A DNA stretch of 53,245 nucleotides from the NCBI GenBank assembly GCA_015501075.1, contig JADNYJ010000239.1:1-53245 (forward strand), given 5' to 3'. Of this stretch, positions 22,012 to 32,950 are shown piece after piece. This stretch comes from Gymnopilus junonius (taxonomy: Eukaryota; Basidiomycota; Agaricomycetes; Agaricales; Galerinaceae). Positions within the stretch are counted from its first letter, which is position 1; every line of letters starts with the position of its first letter. Made by a program: the position numbers and the translations under genes. The notes below the pieces were generated by a model. It saw nothing but the letters and a program-made list of their open reading frames with translations. It did no database searches and was not told the DNA's origin.

Positions 22012-22926
22012 ATTGTCGAGGGAGTATTGAGGAAAACGAAAGCCTCAAGGTATATCAGAACCAAGTTACCGATGTATCAAAGTACAAGGACGTACCTATC
22101 CCACGGAGCACCCACAATGCACAGCTCTATGTCAGCTGCTCAAGGGCAAGGGCAGTCCGAACATAGTAGATCTCTCTCACGAGCCGACTAGTCACGGGCG
22201 CAAGGCTCACCTTGCTGTTCAATGTGCATCGCCATTTCCTAATAGCAGGTAAGACGTAGCAGATAATTAGACGGGCATATCCGTCGGAAAAGGAAGACCA
22301 TGCTAGCAAGAATGTCGTGAGATGGTCCTAACGGCCGTCATGGGTTCCAGAGGTGGGGCTCACAGAGCATATATTACCAGAAAGTGCAGAATTGGCGCAA
22401 TCAGGGGAAGAAACTGCTGGAAACGCAAAGTAAACGAGCAGCGGATGGCAGAGCAAAAAGCCTGTAAACGAAAGGACCTGTAAACACCATATACGATAAT
22501 GAAGAAATGATTTAGATATTAATAAAAAGGCAGCGTGAAGGACCTTTTTCGTCGTGACAATGATCTGGAAGGAATTCCGCGTCAGAGGAGGAGGAGTTCA
22601 GGAGAAGGATAAGACTCAGAATGATGAGGGCGGAAAGAAACGTGGACTTGCCATGTGAAGCCGAACATGTTTACCTTTAATTGGCTACAGCGTCCGAAAC
22701 TCTTGAGTCAGCACCCCTCATCAACGCTGCCATTTTCCGACTGCGGGCTTCAAATCCTTCTTGAATCTCAACTATCTGTTTATCCGTTTAACCCTCGAAA
22801 TTAACGTAGCAGGAGTATACGGACGACTCACCCTGATCAATAGTTTTTTGTTTATTTTGGTTTTTGATCACTAACTAGCACTCCAACGAAGCAGTTCTTT
22901 CCTCCAGTATTAGTACCTTATGAATA
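22012..22926. other. intergenic region, nothing seen
   Basis: Upstream region of the ULD-like gene. No coding region, repeat or RNA gene that I can support. Confidence 0.4.
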
Positions 22927-23110
22927 GGTGATCAAAGTCAATGAGGCGCCCCCAGTAAAGGAGTGTCCAACATAATATCTCGTCAGGAATGGCTGACCTG
23001 CGATGTTCGTACTGTGGTTGTGATCCACAGATGACGAGTTTCAGAACTGTCGGTCTAAAATTGAACGGAGTTTATCAAGAATATGAACCCAATGACATAG
23101 GGAGGCTTTC
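22927..23110 (-). pseudogene. fragment of an F-box gene
   Basis: Closely resembles 41640-41790 of the intact F-box gene on the same strand (shared runs such as GGTGATCAAAGTC and GACCTGCGATGTT). It covers the part encoding the C-terminal end of the F-box (QVSH, DTPLL, RLIDFDH). A base is missing in the LLWGRL stretch, and a TGA replaces the expected residue after QVSHS. Only this piece survives. Confidence 0.75.
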
Positions 23111-23623
23111 AGGAATGGATGCATTGTGTATAAATCTACTGTCTTGGTCCATGGCTGGGACACCGTGATGGGCGTTGCGAATAACACCCGAAGCTTGAGA
23201 AAAGCCACGCCTACTCGACATTGGTAACGTCAGGCCGGCCTACAATTTCGATTTATTTGCCTTCAATGCCTTTGACATTTTCCCGTTCGATAGCGGCTCG
23301 TGAAATAAAATCCATAGTAACTTAGATGAATTTACAGTTCATTGAAGACGTCGAACCTCTGTTCCCCAAGGACGAGCCCCATAGGATCCCCTAATATCGA
23401 CTATGGAACTATCGAAACCCCGACTCTCAAGCCTCTCAAGGCTTGGGTAAACACACCGCAGCCGCCAATTCCGGTTGCTAGACGACGTGTAATGCAACTT
23501 CCTGCTGTGAATAAAATTCCTTGGGCTCCTGTAGTAAATGCAGCAAATCTCTTGACGTGTACGTATATTGTATATACTTGACCTATATAAATAATTGCGC
23601 AATCTTACGCTCTGATCTTTCAG

Positions 23624-24020
23624 ATTTATATACACTTGCCTACTTTGGTACGGCCTACCTGTATGGTGCGTTTTGGTCATGGTCGACCTACCTAAGCCGA
23701 CATTTTAACTAATCAAGCTCATAGTAACCAGGAAACCAACCAAGAGCTGACTTGTTCTTGGCTGCATTACCTTGTCATACCTCACCCATCTCATACAGAA
23801 CGGTGTTCAATGGGAGCTAGCCAAGATCGCGTTTGTCAATGACGGAACATCTCCGGAGTTGGTCTACATTGCGATTTTTGTTAACTCTCCTGGTTGGACA
23901 ACTCTCGTGAACGACATCTGCGGTTTTCTTCTTTCTGGTGTAGCCGATGGACTCATGGTACAAAACACTCTTCCTTTTTCTGCAAGAAGTTGACTATTTC
24001 CGCAAAGTTGTGCAGATATG
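23624..24020 (+). pseudogene. fragment of the 7-TM membrane protein family
   Basis: Reads YTLAYFGTAYLY, an intron, then LVLGCITLSYLTHLIQNG, VQWELAKIAFVNDGTSPE and TTLVNDICGFLLSGVADGLM. This matches exons 2-3 of the genes at 31681, 38107 and 43405. The Trp of the conserved KSW(I/L)V is a TGA (23748-23750). Exon 1 and everything after the fourth membrane segment are missing or unreadable; a trace of the IWRC exon start may remain near 24015. Confidence 0.75.
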
Positions 24021-24034
24021 GCCATCTGAGTATT

Positions 24035-27000
24035 GAAGGAGACATTGATTAGTTCTTCTTGAAAGGAGTCCGGAGGTGGTGGCGGGATGGACATGACGCA
24101 GCGTTGCAACAACAAGCCAAGAATCGTACATTTATATGCTCGAGTACGAAAAGGCCTCCCAGCGTCTGGATTCAGAGAAAGATCAGCAGTTGATGGTCTT
24201 TCGTCCAACACATATAATTGTAAATAATCGTGCTTAACTCACCTTCCTACACCCATGGAAATACATCCACAGAATAATCCCTATTCACAGTAGCGATCTT
24301 TCGCCTAGTAGGGATTAGTAGAGAAGGAATTTAGTACGTTTCGAAAATAAACAGTAAAGATACTGACGTCGATTGAAACGCAGAGGACTTCGCGAGGGTT
24401 TGGAGTTGAAATTTCCATCTAAGCAATGCTATTTCTCTATGCCCTTGCTAGTACTCAATCTAGGTGACTGTTCACGACAGAAGGTTTAAAACAGATGTCT
24501 GCGCCCGAGTCAGATTAACACAATGTTCCTAATATCCGGTTTAGAACATTGAATTGCATATCGATGATCCCCTGGCAGGCGTATTCAAAGAACGTGGCGC
24601 AACCAATCGTTGATCACTGCGCATAACGAATAAGCTGACTTAACCTCCATTACCAGGGAAGCCTGTAACATAAACGATAACGAAATGTCAGATGAGATAG
24701 ACGTGGGCGGTGACAATTGCACTTTGACTGCCAGAAGGCGTGAAGTGCGTGGGTTAGAGCGCTGTTTCCGTATTAGAGATTGTATTTAGGGTTTCTCTGT
24801 TCAAGGTCGCTAGAGCACACCGCCGATAGCGGTCATCCAAAAGCTATAGCGTAACAGACGGACAAAAAGATTTCCCTAGTCGCATCGGTCATCCCACGAA
24901 CTTCAAAAGACCAAGAACAAGGGGTTTAGCACTGACAAAAGATACGATGGGACTTTGTTAGTGACCAATCTCGAACTGGAAAGAATGAGACCCAGTACGC
25001 AAACCAGCACGAAGAGGTGGATGGAATTGGAATTTAAGAGGCGGAGTCGGAAATACGTCGGAAGACAGCGGAGGCTCAAACCAAATATAGCCAAATGTTG
25101 ACATTGAGAGGCCTAGGCAGTTGATGATCGTTCTCCTGATCTTCTACTCAAAAAAACAACTTCTATTTCTGCTTGACCTTTATCAAAATGCGCTGGCGAC
25201 ATGTGCAATATTCCGATTGTTTTATTTCTTCCTGCGCAAATGTATAAGTGCTGCTTTGTTGCTGGAGTTGTATGAGGGAGTTCACTCGAGGTGTCAGTGC
25301 CAGTGAGTTCTGTCCATTTTTTCACCGTCATCAGGGCTGACGCAGAGATCAAGACTACATCGAATATAGTTTGTCATATAGGTACACTACCGTCTTAGGT
25401 ATCCCCGCGAATGCGTCGCCAGCAAGGCGCACTCAGGCTCGTCGTCTTTCCCTCGTTTGGTTGGAGCCAATCTACATCCCAGCTTCATCCTTCAGCTTCT
25501 TACAGAATTACCTTTTCTCTTGCAAGACCAAAACTTGCCACTCCGACCATCTGGAACGTCAACAGGGTCTGGATATCCTGAAAGGGATGCTTTCAGAGTA
25601 CTCTCAGGTTCTATCCTAGTCCGCTCGATAAGTGCGGATATCGTTGGATCACATACGGAGTCTCTTGGTGTAGGTCCAGGTTCACCTTCATGTTCTTCAT
25701 TACTCTCCTAGGTATAGGATCAATCCCTTCCTTCTCGCGACGAATGTGCTGATTTGTCAAACCAGTACATCTACTCATTTCTGCTTTGTTGCTATCCTGC
25801 GTCTCCCTGTGGATTGCGCGAACCCAGGCTTGAGCAATGAATAGCAGTCTTATTGCCGAGATCGTTAATTGTAATGGTTAGTCACCCTTGCTTTTCCGTA
25901 TCCTTCTTAATTCCTAAGTATCGCTAGGATGTAACCTAGTCCTCACGGTTGATCTTCTATCTGCCTTAGGTCTGCGTCGTAAGTAATAACGTCGATTCTT
26001 TTGGATTTCGCTTCATGAATTGCTTCTGAAGTTCTCTCTTGTTCAATTCGACTTCCGGCATCATGCACGTTGGAACAGGCCAACTTGCCTGGGACCTGGG
26101 AAGCTGGACCTTGGAGTGGCGTCGAGTAGTCACACAGTATAATGTTGCGGGCAAGAAGTGATGAGGTATAGACGATGTGCTGGCGTACAGGAAATGCACA
26201 CACGGGGGGCAAGCGGCTGTCCAATTGGCTCAATAATGAGCATTTTGTTATATAAAAGTGCTCATTTTGGGCCGTTTGGACAGCTGCTTGCCCCTCGTGA
26301 CAGCCGCTGATGCCATCTAATCTAATCTAGCTATCCATTTAGGATTACTGTTGATCTAGATCTCACTGCCAGAACATGATTTGTTGCGAAGTACACCTGC
26401 GTCTCGTTGATGACGGTTACAAGAGGATTCCTCCCGAGAGAGTTACTTGGGCGCCTTCAAATTGTCAGCATTCAATGCTCCGGCCCAAGGTTCACTCGCC
26501 TTTGTGCACAGATGTCCGCATGCGCGCCGCTTCTTTCACTTTATACTCATTGATGACCTCCTTTCAGAAGTGAAAGGATTCAGGCGACGAGACGCCTCAA
26601 TCAGGACCAGAGGCGGAATACATGAATAAGATTTCAGAGTCGGCAGTCCTCCGAATTTGGAACGTAATTTACATGAGCAACATGATCATGTTGGCCTTGA
26701 CATGCAAACGGTGTGCTGCGCAATAAGACGCCGAAACGAAGTACAGTTCAGGTAGCAAGTGTACATTTCTTGTCATTTTCACTCATGAGCGCGCTATTCA
26801 ATCCGTTTCGTACACGTCACGTACCGACCTTCGCTGTGCTTTCCTTTCCAAGGTGAATTACCTCCCGGAGTCTTCAATTGTGCGACAGCGCTCGGTAATA
26901 TGCATCACGTCGATCCTTCCATTCATGTGGCGCACAACGCTTGTATTCGCTTTTGGGAATTAGCAGAGCAGGCGACTAGTGTATATAAAGCGGAGATCTG

Positions 27001-27122
27001 CTAAGAGACCATTCTTTTTACCTGACGCCGGAATGCCCTTTGCAAGGTGGTTTCTTTAACTGTCAGAAGCCCTATATATTTTTCCAATTCTACATTTACA
27101 ACATAGTCTACACCTTAATTGT
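24035..27122. other. 3-kb stretch without a supportable gene
   Basis: Several short ORFs exist (for example 25371-25619 and 26376-26573) but none shows a family signature or consistent splicing. A hairpin-type inverted repeat sits at 26205-26294. Confidence 0.4.
26205..26294. repeat. hairpin inverted repeat, possible tiny MITE
   Basis: Left arm GGGGGCAAGCGGCTGTCCAA continuing to AATGAGCA. Right arm TGCTCATTTTGGGC continuing to TTGGACAGCTGCTTGCCCC. Arms of about 35 nt with a few mismatches surround a TTTTGTTATATAAAAG loop. Confidence 0.8.
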
Positions 27123-27761
27123 TTACTCGTGGTGGCGCCAAGGAGGAGTAGGCGTGCGGTAACGCTCGTTGTTGGAGGTAAATCCACTGGCGTGATCTGT
27201 AACCAACGATGATTAAATCATGCCTACTAATCCAAGTTTGAGAAAGGACACTTACGAACGTCATGCTGCAAGTTGTGGGTATCGGTTGGGTGGAGTCGAC
27301 GGGGCAAGCCACTGTCGTGAGACACATGGTGAAGGTCATCGATGTGGACGTGAGTAGGGTGACCTAAAGCGACTTGACTACCGTGGTTGAAACCTCCACC
27401 GCCCTCGGCGTGAGTGTGGTGGTCATAATGCTGCGCGTTTGCAACATGTTGTTGCATGTGCTCGGGGTGGTTGTGGGAGACAACGGCGACGGGTACCCAA
27501 CCCTCATGGTTGGGGTGGTCGAGGGCGATGACCGGGTGATTCCTATGCCCACTAGGGCCAGAGTGGCCAGGCTGCGAAATATTGTTGGGTGTAACTCAAG
27601 TAACAGATAGTTGACCAAAAAGTTACCTCAGGAGGTTCGAAATGCGCTGGCTTCGCTACGAATACGGCTCCAGGTCGGACGTGGTGAGCTGGGACGGCGG
27701 CATTAACCACGATGGAGGCGAGCAGGACTGCTGCGGCGGCGATGGTACGGAAGGAGTACAT
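27123..27761 (-). CDS. secreted histidine-rich protein, copy 1
   Basis: ATG at 27761. The signal peptide MYSFRTIAAAAVLLASIVVN ends in AAVPA. After HHVRPGAVFVAKPAHFEPPE an intron (about 27574-27626) leads to NHPVIALDHPNHEGWVPVAV, VSHNHPEHMQQHV, HYDHHTHAEGGGGFNHGSQV and ALGHPTHVHIDDLHHVSHDS. A second intron joins to HHASGFTSNNERYRTPTPPW and RHHE-TAA. Roughly 175 residues with His pairs and HxH clusters throughout and no Cys in the mature part. Surface or extracellular metal binding is a reasonable inference, not shown. A CAG acceptor a few bases before the ATG suggests an intron in the 5' UTR. Tandem paralogue of the gene at 28719-29396. Confidence 0.78.
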
Positions 27762-27878
27762 GGTAGATTTTCTGTGAGAGGAGCAAAATTTTAGCACTGT
27801 CAAACGGCGAGGCAATAAACACGAACAGAAAAATGTGGCTGGTGACCGGCAACCAGGAATTGTGATGGGTAAGTGGGA

Positions 27879-27898
27879 AGAGAACCTGCTCTGAAGAA
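27879..27898 (-). promoter_or_regulatory. conserved 5' UTR block of His-rich gene copy 1
   Basis: A 20-nt block identical to 29521-29540 upstream of copy 2, embedded in a wider similar stretch (both have GGTG(A/G)CCGGCAACCA nearby). It lies between the TATA box and the ATG, so it is probably transcribed leader. Confidence 0.6.
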
Positions 27899-27920
27899 AG
27901 CTAGAATATCCTTACCAACC

Positions 27921-27927
27921 TTTTATA
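27921..27927 (-). promoter_or_regulatory. TATA box of His-rich gene copy 1
   Basis: TATAAAA on the minus strand, about 160 nt before the ATG. Copy 2 has the same motif at nearly the same distance. Confidence 0.6.
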
Positions 27928-28718
27928 CATTTCTCCTCGCTAAGGGCATGGGCAGACTGGAAACGTCGATCAATGGTGAATGACAGCTGATCCAATCGTG
28001 GCACCACGTAAGTTCGGCACGGCCTGCATCGGCCCATCTGTCCGCTATCAGAGTAACCTAAGACCTTTTCCCGCATGAATCGGTAAAAAAAATCCATTCA
28101 CCCGCAGAGATGCTTACTCATGATTAAGTTCAAATCAACCGGCACCTATCTTCCATCATGGGTCGTGGGGCATATCATTCCCTTGGAGTTCCATGTTACT
28201 ATGGCGGGTGATATCCATGTCGGCTCCAGACCGTAGTGTTCGATCAAATTCCTCCAGTGTCAAGGCTACTCCAGGCAGTACAAGGATCGGACTCTACGTT
28301 TACCTCTTAATGTCATTAACTCTGTCCGCTATTGCATTTACGCGTACCGCATCGCAGCTTTAAAGGCGCAGTCGCTCCAATATTCATCAACTGATCACCT
28401 CAGGCGGGAGTGCTTCAATCGGTCTTCTCATGGATTAAGTTGATTGTTATCATATTCTAGCTCCACGGATCCGAAGAAGCAAATCTTTGAAACGCTGTCA
28501 TGGGCTATCTTGCCAGATCCGATTCCGCTTACGCCACCAACGTAAGTTGATCCCCTTGAAAGCTCAGTGCTTGGGCGGATTTCAGTCGGGCCTTGCAGCC
28601 GTCGTCAACATCCCGAGTCAAATCTTTTGAAAAAGGACTGCGCCTGGCACTAACCCCTTCAGTTTTTAAATTTTTGTTTGTCATTTTCGTTCATGAGATT
28701 CTAACCAATACAAGCAAG

Positions 28719-29396
28719 TCATTGTACATCTAGCTTACTGCTTGCGCCAGGGAGGAGTGTGGGGGAAGGAGTACGGTGCTTCTCATTGCTAGGGACGAAC
28801 CCTGTTTCGTGGTCTGTGGACCCATAATTTAAGTAATATCCCATAAAGAAAAAATATGAAAGGTACGCACTGACGGCATGGTGCAAATTTCCCGTGTCAG
28901 TAGGGTGGAGTTGATGCGGCAAATTGCTGTCAGGGGAGACATGGTGCATATCGTCGATGTGGACATGAGTCGGGTGGCCGACAGCAATCTGGCTTCCTGC
29001 ACTGAAGGAACCAACTCCTGCGGCGTGGGTGTTGTGGTCGTAGTGGTGGGCATCATGGATAGCACCTTGCATGTGCTCTGGGTGGTTGTGCGAAACCACG
29101 GCCACAGGCACCCAGCCATCGTGGCTCGGGTGGTCGAGAGCGATGACTGGGTGGTTCCTGGCTCCGGTAGTAGTGGAGTGCCCGGGCTACGAAAAACGGT
29201 CAGATCATGTCCATGATAGTTAACCAACTGCGATACGCACCAAGGGAGGATCGAAATTAACGGGCTTCGCCATGAACACACCTCCAGGTTTGACGTGATG
29301 AGCAGAAACCGCGGGCATCGGCAAAGGTGCAGCATTGACGACGACGGATGCAAGCAGAACCGCAGCTACAGAAACGATAGTACGAATGGAATACAT
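28719..29396 (-). CDS. secreted histidine-rich protein, copy 2
   Basis: ATG at 29396. Signal peptide MYSIRTIVSVAAVLLASVVV followed by NAAPLPMPAVSAHH. Domain order as in copy 1: VKPGGVFMAKPVNFDPP, intron (about 29189-29241), ARNHPVIALDHPSHDGWVPV, VSHNHPEHMQGAIHDAHHYD, ALGHPTH-equivalent AVGHPTHVHIDDMHHV, HPTDTGNLHHAV. The last exon reads HETGFVPSNEKHRTPSP and then leaves the copy 1 frame: the TPPWR of copy 1 can be seen in another frame, so the tail (ending SSKLDVQ-TGA) looks shifted by a small insertion. The rest is intact. Same inferred extracellular, possibly metal-binding role. Confidence 0.72.
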
Positions 29397-29520
29397 GTTT
29401 GAATTCTGCAAGGGAGGGGACGTCAATTCAAGGTCACAAGGATAGTGCATAGATTTCGAGGACGTACAGAAAGACTTTCTGGTGGCCGGCAACCAAGAAA
29501 ATAAAGACGATGGGTAAAGA

Positions 29521-29540
29521 AGAGAACCTGCTCTGAAGAA
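29521..29540 (-). promoter_or_regulatory. conserved 5' UTR block of His-rich gene copy 2
   Basis: Identical 20-nt counterpart of 27879-27898. Confidence 0.6.
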
Positions 29541-29561
29541 TTCAGCTGAATCCTGCCAGGC

Positions 29562-29568
29562 TTTTATA
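29562..29568 (-). promoter_or_regulatory. TATA box of His-rich gene copy 2
   Basis: TATAAAA on the minus strand about 166 nt before the ATG, just upstream of the conserved leader block. Confidence 0.6.
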
Positions 29569-31680
29569 CTCAATTGAGGCGGGAAATCCGTCAATGGTGA
29601 GTGTCGTGGATCAGACCGTGACCAATTAGAATTTCAAAACGACGAATTTTAGGCGCGGATTCATAATCAGACTATCTTGTTCCGATTTCTTCGTAGTAAT
29701 TTCTTGGCGCACCATGGGATTCTAGAACGCAGTACTCCATGCGGCTCCATTCGATGAACTGGAAAATCAGCTTAATCGAAATTCGTCAAAACGTATTTAC
29801 CATAGATAGATTCATGACCTCATCATATTTGTCCCCCAGCACAGCTTTCACGTCGCTGAGGCATGATACGCATCACGGCTCCTGATACTGCGGAAACGCT
29901 TGAAATGCTTGCGTGGCCCTTGGCTCTTACCAAGCTCCTCCTAGAGCTTGCAAAAATTTCAAATTGACGCCGAGTATGTTACCCTCAAGCTCCGAAAGCA
30001 CAAACCACGGGCTTAGTTTCGATTTTCGGTAGCGTGTAACACGGCGATCAATATAAATAGCAACGGCGAAGCACTACAGGTGAGCTGAGAAATGCATACG
30101 CGACTGTCGACCCGACGATGTAGCGCAGAGTCTGATTAGCTGTTGGAAGTCATCTGTTTGACGAAAGTATGAGCAGCGTGGTCAATGAATCTGCTTCGTT
30201 TAAGTGTCAACAGAGATCATGAAGCGAGAGGGCGTAGACCCCGAGTTGGATATCGCTGATCGCTGTCGGCAAGCGCAGAATCTACAAATGATTGCTTATT
30301 CGTATTCCCGCCCTGCAAAAAGTATAACCAAGGAATTAAGTCCGCAGATGCGGCAACGACGAAACACGAAGGTAAGAGAGTAAGTTGGCTTGAATTTGTT
30401 ACAAGTTGGCAAGGGCAGTAAGGCCGCGACACTACTAAGTATCACATAAAAATTGAGAGTGCCAAGGTTGGGAGACAAAGGGTGAATCTTCCGTTCCGTT
30501 ACTCGGAAGGGGGCCCATCGGCAATGCTTAACCGCAAGTTGTTGTTCAGGGCGTATAGAATAACATGTGAAACTTCCATATTTATTGGAAAAGCCAGATA
30601 GGGGGACTCGAGAGGGGCTCCAGCCCGCCTTCAGTATTAATTATAAACGTAGGATAGGATTGTGTTGTGTATTTTGAATTTTGAGACACAATGGCCAGGA
30701 AAACGGGCATGGTCGGGTAACTCATCATATAGAGAAGCATGACCATTCCTGACGAACCTGTGGTAGATGTTCAGGCCCTTCAGCATTACGATTTACTATC
30801 CTCGAACTCCTGAAGTGTGCCAGATGATTAGATCATCTAATTTGATTGGACGAAAGTACTAAGTAATGCCGCCGGATTTGACAGGTGCCAAGCGTGCCGA
30901 GAGTCACGTGTTTGCGACCTGCAGTCGACGCGTCGCGTTCGAGTCCCTCGGCGCGGAAACCAACAGGTCCTCCCCGGTCAACCTCCAATCTAGCATGTTA
31001 GCAACTTTCCTTGTTGATGAGAAACCGAAGAGCGAAGGTCATAATAAGTCGAAATCAAAGCCAGTGTTGGCACCAGGTGATGCTCCTAGTGCTAATCTTG
31101 ACGACAACGACTTCTCGATGTCGTTTGATTAGCGTATCGAAAGGAGGTGATGTATAGTAGTGCGTAATCAACGGTTGCGAGAAGCCTGCGGAGTCGTCAA
31201 GTGCCGCAGGCGGCGAAAAAATAATATATTAAATATTTAATGCACGTGACATGTAACTTACCAGTAATTTACCTGGTAAGTTACCTAGGCGGGACGGGGG
31301 AGGGGGTAACTTACCAGTAAGTAACCCCCCCGGGAGTTTTTTACGCAACCCTAGTTCGAGCGCCTGGTGTCCTCCAAACTCGAGAGAGCTTGCAGGAGTG
31401 CCTTCCCCAACTCGCTCGGGATAGACACCGAGGGTGGAGTGATGGAACATTGATTAAATAACTGTACTTATTCAAATATGGAAGTTCGATTGGCTATTTC
31501 AGTCAATATTCTACAAAGTCAGTATACATAGTATAGGTTTGTTTGTCTTCTACATTGTCCCGTGGTGATATAAATGAAGGGGTTTTACAGTGAGGGTAAT
31601 TGATGCCTTTTCCAAATTAAATTTACAATGTCCGAATCGATGTTAGTTATCGATAGCTGAGGAATACCGCCGAGTCGCAT
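29569..31680. other. region without a recognised gene
   Basis: An 88-codon ORF at 30866-31132 (MPPDLTGAKRAESHVF, ending DDNDFSMSFD) has no recognisable family and may be chance or a small hypothetical protein. A GTAACTTACC-type hairpin lies at 31253-31330. Otherwise nothing seen. Confidence 0.35.
31253..31330. repeat. GTAACTTACC palindromic repeat cluster
   Basis: GTAACTTACCAG and CTGGTAAGTTAC form a perfect 12-bp hairpin around TAATTTAC at about 31254-31285. A second GTAACTTACCAGTAAGTAAC unit lies at about 31307-31326, separated by a G-rich run. Looks like the end of a small foldback element. Confidence 0.75.
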
Positions 31681-32950
31681 TTATGCAAAGGTCCTGGGCG
31701 TCGTGGTTTCTTCTATATCTCTGTCTTCTGGCCGAACGATACTAGCCCTAGTCTTGGAATGACTGTGGTCAAACTGGATGCCTGATATATGTGACATAGT
31801 CGAGATATTCCAATCGGTGTCAGTTGTAAGAGCAACTCGAGCAACCATGATAGTTGGAGCGACGCCCTGAATCAACGTTAAATGATTTGGAGACATATAA
31901 AGTCAGTTATACGTACAGCAGTAAAATAATAAAAGACCGCTGAATAAGTTTCTGTTGCAATCAACGGTGCAGGATTTTTGTTGGCATTGGCTGGTATGAC
32001 GCCCGATACCGCGTACGCAAGCGCAACTATAGAGTAGGCCGCCGAAGACTCTAGAAGAATTGTGAAGATATGATTGAGGCGTGCTCTTGAGCCATGTAAA
32101 AGATCCTGTTTCGCAACAGAATGAATTCGGTAAGAGATGAGCAGCGCCGTTACCAGAGTGGTGGTAAAGGTCGTAAAGAGTGAAGTTGTGGTCAACGTGT
32201 TCAGGACATGAGCCTGAGCATGAGATGGCTTAACGTTTTCAATACTGGCGAGTATTATCGTTGTCACGTATATGACTTCAGCAGAGCATCAGAAAAAGGA
32301 TTCTGCTTCATCAGGTTTTGTATGAGGCGCACCAAACTCAGAGAATAGTAGAAACGAGGGCAGCAAGATCACGTAAAATGACCTATTCCAAACGTTATAG
32401 CATCGCCATATCTATGAAAAGGTTTTCAGTCCACGGATAAAGGTCAATTGTAGACTAAAATCTTCTTACTAGCAATGCGTCAGCAAGACAAGACATAAGA
32501 AAATTACAGATCAAAGTTATAAAGGTCCCCCACTGAGGGTTGACAAACAAAGCGGACAAGATAGTCTCTCGTGTCTTTCCTTGGTTCACGAAAGCCTGCT
32601 TCGCCACAACCCACTGAGCGCTCGTTTGGAGAACATACAAGAAATACAACAATGAAATTGTAAGCAGGACAATCCAGTGCCGGCTTGATTTCTTGGTTAC
32701 TATTTAGACGAGTGTCAATGTTAATCGAAAAAAAACATGAAGGAATTAACGCCTTACAGTATATATAGGAGGTGCCGAAGTAAACCGTAGTGTATACACC
32801 TAAGAAATAAGATGCTGAAAGTTAGAAATGTCGACAAAAAATCCGACGCGATAGTCACATACCGAATAGCAGAAGATTAACGAAAACACCATTGAGTCCA
32901 ATATCGATGAGTGCTTCTTGGACTGAGCTCTGAGATAGTATGGAGGACAT
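31681..32950 (-). CDS. 7-TM membrane protein of a basidiomycete family, member 1
   Basis: ATG at 32950 (MSSILSQSSVQEALIDIGLN). Exons join in frame: GVYTTVYFGTSYIY; KKSSRHWIVLLTISLLYFLY; AKQAFVNQGKTRETILSALF; ICNFLMSCLADALLV; IWRCYNVWNRSFYVILLPSF; IYVTTIILASIENVKPSHAQ; TTTLVTALLISYRIHSVAKQ; LLESSAAYSIVALAYAVSGV; ATETYSAVFYYFTA; GVAPTIMVARVAL, and a polar tail ending TTPRTFA-TAA. I count seven hydrophobic spans and a cytosolic-type C-terminus. Function unknown; a receptor-like topology is only an inference. All splice sites look intact. Paralogues at 38107 and 43405 share the exon pattern. Confidence 0.78.

Larger units (their letters stand above)
27762..28718. other. region between the two His-rich genes
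   Basis: Contains the 5' UTR and promoter of copy 1 (see 27879 and 27921). From about 28100 to 28718 nothing is recognised. Confidence 0.45.

Noticed and set aside
25371..25711. Overlapping plus-strand ORFs around 25.4-25.7 kb
   Set aside because: No recognisable domain, and stops follow in all frames. Likely chance.
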